Under the pieces are notes generated by a model. That model made no database searches. It was not told the origin of the DNA and was given only the letters and a program-made list of their open reading frames with translations. A stretch of 64,000 bases of DNA. It comes from Arthrobacter sp. StoSoilB22 (GTDB lineage: Bacteria; Actinomycetota; Actinomycetes; Actinomycetales; Micrococcaceae). This document shows, piece after piece, positions 28,926 to 37,040 of this stretch; positions within the stretch are counted from its first letter, which is position 1, and every line of letters begins with the position of its first letter. Made by a program: the position numbers and the translations under genes. Location of the stretch: assembly GCF_019977315.1 (NCBI RefSeq), contig NZ_AP024652.1:2604001-2668000 (forward strand), given 5' to 3'.

Positions 28926-29061
28926 CACGTAGCCATTGTGCCATCCACGCAGCAGTGCATTTCACACAGAGTGCAGCCTGCAAGGCCCGTGGCAATTCGC
29001 GGCAGACTTAACGGAGAAGAGGTCCTGACCTGCGTTTATGCAGGCCAAGACCCCTTATATG

Positions 29062-29134
29062 TGCCCCAGGAGGGAATCGAACCCCCGACCGGCGGATTAG
29101 AAGGCCGCTGCTCTATCCCCTGAGCTACTGGGGC
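29062..29134 (-). tRNA. tRNA-Arg (anticodon TCT)
   Basis: Acceptor GCCCCAG/CTGGGGC, D-stem GCTC/GAGC, loop CTTCTAA with anticodon TCT (reads AGA), T-stem GGGGG/CCCTC. The anticodon stem GCGGC/TCCGC carries a C-T mismatch at its loop end. CCA is not encoded. Confidence 0.93.
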
Positions 29135-29353
29135 GCACTGGCGCCCTGACCACCGTGGGCCGCTGGCGCCACAAAGAGTTTACAGTGCGATCGCCTCACA
29201 GCTTGCCACCACCACGCTACAGCTTCTACTCCTCCACAACGGCTGTACAGCCAAGGTTATTCACATAGGCCATTACAGACCTCCCCTCCCGGTCTTTCCT
29301 GGATGAAGCTGAAAGCGCCGGACAGGCACTCCCTACACCGAGAAGGACCACCA

Positions 29354-29908
29354 ATGAATGACATGATCAGCGTCCGGGGCTTCGTGGCCTCGGAGGTCAA
29401 GAGTTCCACTACTACGCGGGGCACTGCCACCGCATCATTCCGCCTTGGAACCACGGAGCGCCGCTACGATCGCGCTACCAGCACCTGGGTGGACGGAAAC
29501 ACCAACTGGTACACCGTTCAGTCATTCCGCTTCCTCGCCGGGCACGTTGGATGCAGCATCAAAAAGGGACAACGGGTGCTCGTCATTGGGAGGCTACGGC
29601 TGCGGCAATGGGAACATGAGGGCCGCGTCTACCATGTGGCCGAAATCGACGCCGAATCAGTAGGGCATGACCTCATGTGGGGCTCCGCCAACTTCACCCG
29701 AATGAATGGCACCTCAGCCCCTGCTGACTCCGCACCTGCTGTGGAAGCGCCTGGGACCCCTGACCGCAACAATGAGTGGGACTCCGAAGGCCAGGAGATA
29801 GATCCTCCCGAAGACGAGTCCATCTCAAGCACCGTAGAGAACCCTGACGGCACCGGCCCCCTACTGGTCAACACCACAACGGGGGAACTGGTGGGTGCCG
29901 GCGTTTGA
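29354..29908 (+). CDS. single-stranded DNA-binding protein (second-type SSB)
   Basis: A 184-residue protein. An N-terminal OB-fold of about 115 residues ('MISVRGFVASEVKSST', 'TNWYTVQSFRFLAGHVGCSIKKGQRVLVIGRLRLRQWE' split across strands) is followed by a long acidic, Ser/Pro/Glu-rich tail. The tail ends 'TGELVGAGV', not in the DDDIPF-type tip that recruits repair proteins in the housekeeping SSB. This suggests a paralogue such as the sporulation/competence-type SsbB of actinobacteria rather than the essential SSB. Start ATG 29354 with an AAGGA seven bases before it. Role in recombination or repair is inferred. Confidence 0.85.
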   Translation: MNDMISVRGFVASEVKSSTTTRGTATASFRLGTTERRYDRATSTWVDGNTNWYTVQSFRFLAGHVGCSIKKGQRVLVIGRLRLRQWEHEGRVYHVAEIDAESVGHDLMWGSANFTRMNGTSAPADSAPAVEAPGTPDRNNEWDSEGQEIDPPEDESISSTVENPDGTGPLLVNTTTGELVGAGV

Positions 29909-30049
29909 TCGGCGCGCCAAGACCCGGAGGCCAGCGGGACCAGCCCTGCATGCCGGGCCTCTTCTGGGCCCATGCCACACGACCATGCTCCTTCGAGGAT
30001 CGAAACGGCTCCTGCTACCTGGGCGGCCGTTGAGGAATTGTTCGGAATC

Positions 30050-30091
30050 AAGGGCGAACCGTCCCGGTGCTGGTGCCGGTGGTTCGCCCTT
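30050..30091. terminator. long hairpin between ssb-like gene and map
   Basis: AAGGGCGAACC (30050-30060) pairs perfectly with 30081-30091; the loop contains a CCGG/CCGG inner stem. No strong T-run. It sits in a 268-bp gene-free stretch (29909-30176) between the converging ssb-like and map genes; I see nothing else in that stretch. Confidence 0.55.
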
Positions 30092-30176
30092 GCCGGAAAA
30101 GTGCCCGAATCTGCTCCAGGCCGGCCAGTTGTGCGGCTCCGCAAACAATAATGCGGTTCAGTAACCGGAACCGTCA

Positions 30177-30944
30177 TCAAGGCAGCGTCAGGATGACCGG
30201 CCCTTCAGCCGTGATGGCCACAGTGTGTTCGCTATGGGCGGCGCGTCGGCCGTTTGCTGAACGAAGAGTCCACTGATCCTCGTCATGGTAGTAGTCGTCC
30301 TTGCCGCCCAGTATCAACATGGGCTCAATGGCAATGACCAGGCCCTCTTCGAGCTTCATGCCCCTGCCAGGCCGCCCGAGGTTGGGGACGGGAGGCTCGG
30401 CGTGCATTGTCCGGCCGATGCCATGCCCACCGTGATCAGCTAACAGCCCGAAGCCTGCGCGTTTGGCCTCACCGCCGATTGCATAGGCAAGGTCGCCCAT
30501 CTTGCTGCCTACCCGCGCTGCCTCGATGCCGCGCGTCAGTGCTGCCTCTGTAGCTGCCACCAGCTCCTGATCCACCGGGTCGCCGGTCCCGACGACGAAG
30601 CTGACGGCCGAATCACCGCACCAACCTTCCAGGAAGGCGCCACAGTCAACGCTGAGCAGATCGCCGTCCTCAAGTACGTATCCATTCGGGATCCCGTGGA
30701 CCACGGCGTCGTTGACGCTGGTACAGATCACCCCGGGGAACGGCACGGCCGCCCAGCGTGGGTGGTAGTCGAGGAACGCAGGTTTTGCGCCGGCGTCGTA
30801 AATCACGGATGCTGCGACGTCGTCGAGCTCCTTCAGTGAAACGCCCACATCAGCTCGCTCCCGCACCGCGGACAGGGCGTTGGCCACCACGCGACCGGCC
30901 TCGCGCATCATCGAGATTTGGTCCGGTGATTTCAGCATTGACAT
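30177..30944 (-). CDS. map: methionine aminopeptidase, type I
   Basis: A 255-residue cytosolic metallopeptidase that removes the initiator Met. The metal ligands are visible in 'LLSVDCGAFLEGWCGDSA' (Asp pair), 'GHGIGRTMHAEP' (His), 'AIEPMLI' (Glu) and 'SEHTVAIT' (Glu). The 'HGIP' substrate-site His is also present. The ATG at 30944 is preceded by TAGAGT and a 6-nt GGGGAG gap, which could act as either a leaderless layout or a close SD. Shares its upstream region with the divergent AlkD-like gene. Confidence 0.95.
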   Translation of the reverse strand: MSMLKSPDQISMMREAGRVVANALSAVRERADVGVSLKELDDVAASVIYDAGAKPAFLDYHPRWAAVPFPGVICTSVNDAVVHGIPNGYVLEDGDLLSVDCGAFLEGWCGDSAVSFVVGTGDPVDQELVAATEAALTRGIEAARVGSKMGDLAYAIGGEAKRAGFGLLADHGGHGIGRTMHAEPPVPNLGRPGRGMKLEEGLVIAIEPMLILGGKDDYYHDEDQWTLRSANGRRAAHSEHTVAITAEGPVILTLP

Positions 30945-31042
30945 CTCCCCACTCTACGGCGGCCCCACAGCGGGAGCGAGGCCCACAGTCCCTGGCCACC
31001 CTTGGACACTGCGGGCGGCAATACCCGCTCTAGAGTTGTGGC

Positions 31043-31729
31043 ATGACCAACAATGTCCTGGTGCACGCAATCCGGTCTACCCTCCGATCTTCGGCCGACT
31101 CCGAGCGGGGAATTGGTGCCCAGGCGTATATGAAATCGGAGATGCCTTCTTTGGGTGTCCGGGTTCCCGAGGTACGCAAGATCGTGAAAGAAGCGGCGAA
31201 GCAGTACCCTGTGGCGTCTCCGGATGATCTGCGAAAAGCCGTTCTTGAGCTCTGGCGCGAAGCTGGGGTCCGGGAAGAGCGGTACGCAGCCATCGATCTG
31301 ACGGGCCTGCAAATGGTCAAGGACGACCTGCAGATGTTGCCCATTTACGAAGAGATCATTCGTACCGGCGCTTGGTGGGATCTCGTCGATGGAGTCGCGC
31401 ATCGGATCGGCGGACTCCTGCTCGCCCATCCAGCCACCCTGACTCCGGTCCTTCGTCAGTGGTCCACAGACGGCGACATATGGGTCCGGCGGGCCGCTAT
31501 CACTGCCCAACTTGGAGCCAAAGCGAAAACTGACACCGACCTCCTGGCAGCGGTCATCTCCTCGAACTTCTCCGACAACGAGTTCTTCATTCGCAAGGCC
31601 ATCGGATGGGCGCTACGGGAGTACAGCAAAACCGACCCCGCCTGGGTCAGGGCTTTCGTTTCCAATAACGCGGGTGCTCTGAGTCCACTCTCCACCCGCG
31701 AAGCACTGCGGCTGTTGCCGGACGGCTAA
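31043..31729 (+). CDS. DNA alkylation repair protein (AlkD-like HEAT-repeat)
   Basis: A 228-residue all-helical protein of the AlkC/AlkD HEAT-like family. 'AYMKSEMPSLGVRVPEVRKIVKE' and 'WWDLVDGVAHRIGG' match the conserved DNA-facing patches, and 'NEFFIRKAIGWALREYSKTDP' the C-terminal signature with the Trp/Asp/Arg set used for cationic alkyl-base excision. It removes N3- and N7-alkylpurines. The ATG lies 6 nt after TAGAGT (31031-31036), indicating a leaderless message. Confidence 0.9.
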   Translation: MTNNVLVHAIRSTLRSSADSERGIGAQAYMKSEMPSLGVRVPEVRKIVKEAAKQYPVASPDDLRKAVLELWREAGVREERYAAIDLTGLQMVKDDLQMLPIYEEIIRTGAWWDLVDGVAHRIGGLLLAHPATLTPVLRQWSTDGDIWVRRAAITAQLGAKAKTDTDLLAAVISSNFSDNEFFIRKAIGWALREYSKTDPAWVRAFVSNNAGALSPLSTREALRLLPDG

Positions 31730-31762
31730 GCCGGTAGCGGCAGGGCTCGACCCACGAACTGC

Positions 31763-33373
31763 TCAGATGATGGGACGCAGACCGGCTTCATCCCTGACCC
31801 GGAACAAACCCTTTGTCTTCGGATCCACGAAGATCAGATAGACCGCGAACAAGAGCGCAATGAGGGCCGCACCGTAACGGGCCAGAATGAGGGCCAGTCC
31901 CAGGTCTTCGCTTTGAAGGTAAGGGAACACGTCCAACTGGTCCGAGATCGCGTAAACCATAAAGAACGACACGATGAAATAGAGCGCTTTGACCTGCCAG
32001 TCGTTGCGGATACCCGTCACGGCAAACAGCGGTATCAGCCACACTACGTACCACGACTGGATCATGGGGGCGAGCATGACAATAACAGCAAAAGCCAAGG
32101 TAAGCCGTCGCATCAGGCGATCGTACTCGCCTCGGAAAATCAGCCATGCCACGGCCGCAACCATCAGCACCTTGCCGGCGTCGTAAACCCACTTCGCCAA
32201 AGCCCAGCCGTCCAAGCCAAAGGCATTGAAGATCAGGGCAACAACCATGCCGATGAGACCGACTGGCGCGTACCAAATCCACACGCTGCCAGGAGCCGAC
32301 AGACCGTTGATCCAGCCGAATCCAAAACCGTTGACCAGGCTCAAGGCGTAGAGGAGACCGAAGCTCAGCGCGGCCGTGAGGAACCAATAAAGGAATTTGC
32401 GCGGCCACGAGGCAAGCTTGCCCGCCCACAGGAGTCCGATGAAGGGCAGGAACACCACGGTGATCGGCTTGATGGAGACGGAGAGAGTGACAAGCACCAG
32501 CCCTCGAATGACGCGACGGGTAGCACAGTAGTACAGGCCAGCCAGTGCCAGCCCGATCATCAAAGCATCGTTGTGAACACTGGCAATGAAGTTGGTGAGG
32601 AAGAGCGGGTTGGCCGCTGTCAGCCACAGTGCCCTATGCGGATTCACTCCGTGAAGCTCCGCAAGCTTGGGCACGTAGATGATGCAGAGGACCACGCCCG
32701 CCGCAGCAACAAGGCGGAAAAGCATAATGCTTGCTTCGGGCTGTACGTTGGTCACCCACACCACGAACTGCTCTATCCACAGGAACAACTGGCCGTAAGG
32801 AACAGGCGCCTCGGTCCACATCTTGTCGGCGCCAAGCTGGAAGTAGTTGGGCAGGGCTGAAATCCCGTTCTCATAAGGGTTTATGCCTTCCACCATCAAC
32901 CGGCCTTGACCGATGTAGGCGTAGACGTCCCTGCTGAAGAGCGGAACAGTGAACATCATGGGCAGCCCCCAGGCCGCCACGGCCTGCAACGTCGCCTTTC
33001 GGGCTTCCAATCCCCACACCCGGACGCGCTGGCCCAATCGCAGCCAGGCGCGGACAAGCAGCATGCCACCGATGGCCAACAGCACAATCGACAGACCAAC
33101 GCCAACACCTTCGGTGCGCATCCAGATAAAGAGCGGCAACCTACGCAGTTCCGAAACCGGGGCAAGCCAGCCAACGCCCAAGGAGCCGAACACCATGAAC
33201 ATGGAACCAATGAAGCCGGCGATCAAAGGCGAACGTGCGTTATCTACCTCGCCGGCTACAGCGTTGGCTGACGGCGTTGCTGCCCCTGCCAACTGGGCGG
33301 CGGGTATTGGCACCGTCATGTGGTCGTCATCCAATCGTTCACCCGCTGCGGTCGGGTCAAAGTTCTGCGTCAT
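31763..33373 (-). CDS. mptB: polyprenol-phosphomannose-dependent alpha-1,6-mannosyltransferase (MptA/MptB type)
   Basis: A 536-residue GT-C membrane glycosyltransferase with about a dozen hydrophobic helices. The first extracytoplasmic loop has 'PLFSRDVYAYIGQGRLMVEGINPYENG', holding the acidic 'SRDVYAY' motif of GT87/MptB-like enzymes. It builds the alpha-1,6-mannan core of lipomannan-like glycolipids from polyprenyl-phosphate mannose. The presence of lipomannan in Micrococcaceae agrees. A TTG at 33388 is a possible earlier start. The symbol is by family resemblance; MptA is an alternative. Confidence 0.85.
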   Translation of the reverse strand: MTQNFDPTAAGERLDDDHMTVPIPAAQLAGAATPSANAVAGEVDNARSPLIAGFIGSMFMVFGSLGVGWLAPVSELRRLPLFIWMRTEGVGVGLSIVLLAIGGMLLVRAWLRLGQRVRVWGLEARKATLQAVAAWGLPMMFTVPLFSRDVYAYIGQGRLMVEGINPYENGISALPNYFQLGADKMWTEAPVPYGQLFLWIEQFVVWVTNVQPEASIMLFRLVAAAGVVLCIIYVPKLAELHGVNPHRALWLTAANPLFLTNFIASVHNDALMIGLALAGLYYCATRRVIRGLVLVTLSVSIKPITVVFLPFIGLLWAGKLASWPRKFLYWFLTAALSFGLLYALSLVNGFGFGWINGLSAPGSVWIWYAPVGLIGMVVALIFNAFGLDGWALAKWVYDAGKVLMVAAVAWLIFRGEYDRLMRRLTLAFAVIVMLAPMIQSWYVVWLIPLFAVTGIRNDWQVKALYFIVSFFMVYAISDQLDVFPYLQSEDLGLALILARYGAALIALLFAVYLIFVDPKTKGLFRVRDEAGLRPII

Positions 33374-33466
33374 GGGGGCGTTCGGCAACAGGAATAAACG
33401 ACGCTGCCGCGCTCAAAAATCGTACCATCGGAGCACTTGGAAGCCACTGAGCGATAGGCTGGGCGA

Positions 33467-34102
33467 GTGCCTATTACTAATGAACGCATCGTCTGGATCG
33501 ACTGCGAAATGACCGGCTTGGACCTCATCAACGACGCCTTGATTGAGGTCGCTGCGCTGGTGACAGATTCCGAACTCAATATCCTGGGCGAAGGCGTGGA
33601 TGTGGTTATCAAGCCCGATGATGCCGCGCTGGAGCAAATGAACGACTTTGTGCGGGACATGCACACCCGCTCCAAGCTCCTGGATGAGCTTCCCCGGGGA
33701 AAGACCATGGCCGAGGCCGAGGCACAGGTCCTCGAATACATCGAAAAGTGGGTCCCGGATCCCCGCAAGGCACCCTTGGGCGGCAACTCCGTGGGAACTG
33801 ACCGGATGTTCCTGGCCCGGGATATGCCCAACATCGTGGAACATCTTCACTACCGCGTGATCGATGTCAGCACCATCAAGGAACTCTCACGCCGCTGGTT
33901 CCCTCGCGCGTACTTCCAGTCCCCCGCCAAGCATGGCGGCCACCGTGCATTGGGCGACATCAAGGACTCGATCGACGAGCTGCGTTACTACCGCCAGGCT
34001 GTTTTCGTTCCTACGCCGGGACCGGACACCGCCACAGCACAGCGCATTTCCAAGGAGATCATGGCCACCGCTGAGACCTTGGGATCCAGCGAACGGGTGT
34101 GA
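33467..34102 (+). CDS. orn: oligoribonuclease
   Basis: A 211-residue DEDDh 3'-5' exonuclease that degrades RNA dinucleotides, including pGpG. 'RIVWIDCEMTGLD' supplies Asp12 and Glu14, 'DRMFLARDMP' the next Asp, and 'GGHRALGDIKDSI' the His and final Asp. It starts with GTG at 33467, with TAGGCT (33455-33460) 6 nt before it: leaderless. The C-terminal extension (about 25 residues) is normal for actinobacteria. Confidence 0.95.
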   Translation: MPITNERIVWIDCEMTGLDLINDALIEVAALVTDSELNILGEGVDVVIKPDDAALEQMNDFVRDMHTRSKLLDELPRGKTMAEAEAQVLEYIEKWVPDPRKAPLGGNSVGTDRMFLARDMPNIVEHLHYRVIDVSTIKELSRRWFPRAYFQSPAKHGGHRALGDIKDSIDELRYYRQAVFVPTPGPDTATAQRISKEIMATAETLGSSERV

Positions 34103-34235
34103 TCTGCACCATTTTTCAAGGTTTTTTCGCCAAAAACGGCAAAAGTGGACTTTGCACCCCAAAACAGCAGGTAAGCTATTTGTCGTTGCCTTGGAGGAAA
34201 GCCGGTCAAACGGTTCAGTCCCGATAAGGCGCATG

Positions 34236-34311
34236 GTGGGCTTAGCTCAGTTGGCAGAGCGCCTGGTTGTGGTCCAGGAGGTCGCGGGTTCAACCCCCGT
34301 AGCTCACCCCA
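34236..34311 (+). tRNA. tRNA-His (anticodon GTG)
   Basis: Acceptor GTGGGCT/AGCTCAC, with the extra G(-1) encoded at 34235 opposite C73; anticodon stem CCTGG/CCAGG with loop TTGTGGT; T-stem GCGGG/CCCGT-type pairing; CCA encoded (34309-34311). Confidence 0.95.
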
Positions 34312-34340
34312 CCGAGATTGGCTCCAGAGCCGGTTTCCAC

Positions 34341-34378
34341 AAAGGCCGCACCGGTTATCCGGTGCGGCCTTTGCTTTT
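34341..34378 (+). terminator. terminator of tRNA-His
   Basis: AAAGGCCGCACCGG (34341-34354), a 4-nt TTAT loop and the exact complement (34359-34372), then GCTTTT. Confidence 0.88.
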
Positions 34379-34462
34379 AACCCGGAGCGGGTCACGCGGC
34401 CACGTCCGAGGCCGCGGCCGGACCGCCACCGGACTACCGCGCTAAACGAAGGAAATGCTGAG

Positions 34463-35035
34463 ATGACCGTCCTGCCAGTCACTATCTGGGGCGAACCTGT
34501 GTTGCACCGCCGGGCAAGCGAGGTGGAGGTTTTCGATGATGAACTCCGCGGCTTGATCGCGGACATGTTCGAAACCAATGATGCCGCCAACGGGGTTGGA
34601 CTCGCCGCTCCTCAGATCGGCGTGGGTAAGCGACTCTTTGTCTACAAGTACGCCAACGATGACGACGTGCCGGAGCAGGGCGTGGTGGTCAACCCGGTGC
34701 TGACACTTTCCAAGGTCTCGGGGGCACTTCCGGATCCCGACGAACATGTTGAAGGATGCTTGTCCTTCCCGGGCGAGTACTACCCGTTGCAACGCGCAGA
34801 ATGGGCACGGGTTCAGGGTTTTGACGGCAACGGCAACCCCTTGGATTTCGAAGCGACAGGGTGGTTCGCCAGAATCCTGCAACACGAATTCGACCACTTG
34901 GACGGCAAACTGTATGTCAACCGCCTTGTGGACCGGTACTCCAAGAAGGCGTTGAAGCAGGCCAAGAAGAACGGCTGGGGTGTTCCTGGACTGACTTGGA
35001 TGCCTGGCGTAGATCCAGATCCGTTCGGGCACTGA
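34463..35035 (+). CDS. def: peptide deformylase
   Basis: A 190-residue metalloenzyme that removes the formyl group from nascent peptides. All three motifs are intact: GVGLAAPQIG (residues 44-53), EGCLS (97-101, metal Cys) and HEFDH (141-145, two metal His and catalytic Glu). A C-terminal extension 'KKNGWGVPGLTWMPGVDPDPFGH' is typical of actinobacterial Def. ATG with AAGGAAATG-type site upstream. The next gene starts 3 bp after the stop and is likely coupled. Confidence 0.96.
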   Translation: MTVLPVTIWGEPVLHRRASEVEVFDDELRGLIADMFETNDAANGVGLAAPQIGVGKRLFVYKYANDDDVPEQGVVVNPVLTLSKVSGALPDPDEHVEGCLSFPGEYYPLQRAEWARVQGFDGNGNPLDFEATGWFARILQHEFDHLDGKLYVNRLVDRYSKKALKQAKKNGWGVPGLTWMPGVDPDPFGH

Positions 35036-35038
35036 GCC

Positions 35039-35851
35039 GTGGCCGCCAGCCCGTACACGGAGCTTTTCGAGCTCTTGGATATCACCGGCGACGATGCCGC
35101 TGAATGCGCGCACCTTCTGGACACGCCTGCGGATGAGCCCGTTCTTCAGGCTATGGAGGCGATGCAGGAGAGGCTTGGTGCCTTTCCGGTAGACAGCATC
35201 CGGGCAGAAGGCGCCGTGGAGGCGGTCTGGATCGAAGCCCTGCTCCGTTTTGCCCCGTCAGTTCACGCGTATCATGTGGGTCTCGGAATCAGTCCGGCGG
35301 TTTCGGCTGCTTCCTTGGCAGACCTGGGTCTACAGCTCCGCATCAACCGACGGGTCCATGGACGGTTTGGACTGGATACCTGGGCCTGGCTGACATTGCA
35401 CATGGCAGGAAATCTATTCCGGCTGGGACGGCTACAGTTCCATTTGGTGCCCGCCGCAGATCCAAGCTCAGAGTGGGTTCTGGGGGTCCACATTCCCGAG
35501 GATGGCTCACTCTCCCCCGAATTGGTGGATGCCAGCTTCTCGCAGGCTCGGGCTTTCTTCACCCGGTATTTTCCGGACAAGCCTGCCCACAAAGCCACAT
35601 GCGATTCCTGGATGCTGGACCCGTACCTCGTGGAGCGCCTGCCTATGAGCAACATCGCGTCCTTTGCTCGTCGCTTCACCTTGGATCGCTGCACTGATGC
35701 TCCTACGGATGCCATCTATTTCACCTTCAGGCAGCGGGGACTGGACAACCTGGATAGGCTTCCGCGGGAAACCTCACTTCAGCGCGTGGTCCTGGAGCGG
35801 ATCGACGACGGCGGCACCTGGCAGCTGGGGCACGGTCACCTGGCACTGTAG
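35039..35851 (+). CDS. acyltransferase domain-containing protein (GNAT-like)
   Basis: A 270-residue protein with an N-terminal helical half (about 1-120) and a C-terminal half of roughly 'LGVHIPEDGSLSPELVDASFSQARAFFTRYFPDKP', 'CDSWMLDPYLVERLP' and 'FFRQRG'-like 'YFTFRQRGLDNLDRLPRETSLQR'. The layout matches a family annotated as acyltransferase domains with a GNAT-like C-terminus; substrate unknown. It starts with GTG 35039, 3 bp after def, so it is probably in the same mRNA; a link to N-terminal processing is only positional. Its last 16 bp overlap the convergent HNH gene. Confidence 0.75.
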   Translation: MAASPYTELFELLDITGDDAAECAHLLDTPADEPVLQAMEAMQERLGAFPVDSIRAEGAVEAVWIEALLRFAPSVHAYHVGLGISPAVSAASLADLGLQLRINRRVHGRFGLDTWAWLTLHMAGNLFRLGRLQFHLVPAADPSSEWVLGVHIPEDGSLSPELVDASFSQARAFFTRYFPDKPAHKATCDSWMLDPYLVERLPMSNIASFARRFTLDRCTDAPTDAIYFTFRQRGLDNLDRLPRETSLQRVVLERIDDGGTWQLGHGHLAL

Positions 35852-36636
35852 ATGGTTTGCTGGTCCGGGCAAGAGGAAAGGACCCGCTTCATGGCGTCTT
35901 TTTCGGCTTGCGTAATCCACAGTTGATACGCCGCCTTCACCGAGACTTGCCGCGCGACGTAATGGCAGCGGAAATTTTTGTTGGCCGGCAGCCACGTGGC
36001 GGCGTCTCCTGCACCTTTCTTGACGTTGGCGGGTCCGTCCGCGGCGATCAGGTTCAGGGGGTCGTTCGCAAACATTTGCCGCTGTTGGACAGTGAGCTGC
36101 TGGGCGCCTTTCTGCCAGGCGTCGGCGAGGGCCACCACGTGATCGATTTGAACGGCGGCGCTGGTGTCCTGGCCTCTTTGGAATGTTACCTGCGCCCCTG
36201 TGTAAGGTTCGTGGAAGCTACCTCCAGAGACCTTGCACGATGAACCCTTCGTGAACTCGACTGCGGAGAGGTCCCTCCGCAGAATGTCATTTCTGGTATC
36301 GCATCCATTGCGGTCAGCGTCTGCCCAGGCTTGGCCGAAGGCGGCTCTGTTGTAGTCCGACTTCTGCGCACGTCCTTTGACCGGGAGATGTTCCAAAGCA
36401 TCGCTTGCCTTCTCGGGCGGAACAAGTGCCGCCCCGCGAAGGGGTTTCATCCAATCAGGATTGAAGACGGGTGCTTCGCTGGGGCCGGCCGCCCACGGTT
36501 CTGCGGCGTTGAATTGGCCGGCGGTGAAGTACCAGGAAAGCCCTGCAACGACGGTTGCAGCTGCCAATCCAAGAATGGCCCACGCTTGACGTGACCTCCG
36601 CCGGGCGCGTTTGTAGGCAGACCAAGTGGTACTCAA
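35836..36636 (-). CDS. membrane-anchored or secreted HNH endonuclease family protein
   Basis: A 266-residue protein. A single hydrophobic helix (about 18-38) after a very basic start points to export with anchoring or cleavage. The nuclease core resembles DUF1524/GmrSD-type HNH: 'AAVQIDHVVALADAWQKGA' supplies the Asp-His, 'NDPLNLIAADGPANVKKG' the Asn, and 'ATWLPANKNFRCHYVARQV' the distal His. Upstream 'GCDTRNDILRRDL' is also conserved in secreted actinobacterial HNH proteins. Four cysteines could form disulfides outside the cell. Likely role: DNA breakdown for nutrition or competition, inferred. Confidence 0.88.
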   Translation of the reverse strand: MSTTWSAYKRARRRSRQAWAILGLAAATVVAGLSWYFTAGQFNAAEPWAAGPSEAPVFNPDWMKPLRGAALVPPEKASDALEHLPVKGRAQKSDYNRAAFGQAWADADRNGCDTRNDILRRDLSAVEFTKGSSCKVSGGSFHEPYTGAQVTFQRGQDTSAAVQIDHVVALADAWQKGAQQLTVQQRQMFANDPLNLIAADGPANVKKGAGDAATWLPANKNFRCHYVARQVSVKAAYQLWITQAEKDAMKRVLSSCPDQQTIYSAR

Positions 36637-36757
36637 GGGACTCCGTTCAGTGGGACTGGCGACGTCCTTCGAGCGTAGGACAAAGCCCCGACATCAGAGT
36701 CGATATCCACAGTGTGTAGGAGAAGTCACACTGCAGTGAGGTGGCGCGTGACCGGGT

Positions 36758-36967
36758 CTATTGCTCCCGTGTCACGCGTTGCAGGTCCTCGGTTGCCAGG
36801 GCGAGGAGTCCTCGTAGTTGTTCTACACGTTCGTCCGGCACATCACCTGCGGCGTTTCCCGCCACCGCCTGGTCCAGAAGCTTCTGCGCTTGTTTGTGGT
36901 TGGCCTTGGCTACGTCCAAGGCGTGTTCAAGCGTGGTCTCATGTTCCAACGTTGATTCGTTTTCCAT
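36758..36967 (-). CDS. small acidic helical protein of unknown function
   Basis: A 69-residue frame beginning MENESTLEHETTLEHALDVA with a short internal repeat (STLEHE/TTLEHA). It is strongly acidic and predicted fully helical (coiled-coil-like heptads LLDQAV, LRGLLALATEDLQRV). No family recognised. It lies alone between the HNH gene and the gap hairpin, on the same strand. An AATGGG is the only SD-like sequence. Small size and no match keep confidence moderate. Confidence 0.5.
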   Translation of the reverse strand: MENESTLEHETTLEHALDVAKANHKQAQKLLDQAVAGNAAGDVPDERVEQLRGLLALATEDLQRVTREQ

Positions 36968-36984
36968 GAACCCATTTTGATCAG

Positions 36985-37020
36985 GTTTCCCGGCTGATAC
37001 CAGTGACTCAGCCGGGAAAC
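36985..37020 (-). terminator. hairpin after gap
   Basis: GTTTCCCGGCTGA (36985-36997) and its perfect complement (37008-37020) with a 10-nt loop, 21 bp after the gap stop. No T-run on the minus strand; likely a terminator of the actinobacterial type. Confidence 0.65.
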
Positions 37021-37040
37021 CCGCGAATACTTCGGAGCGC

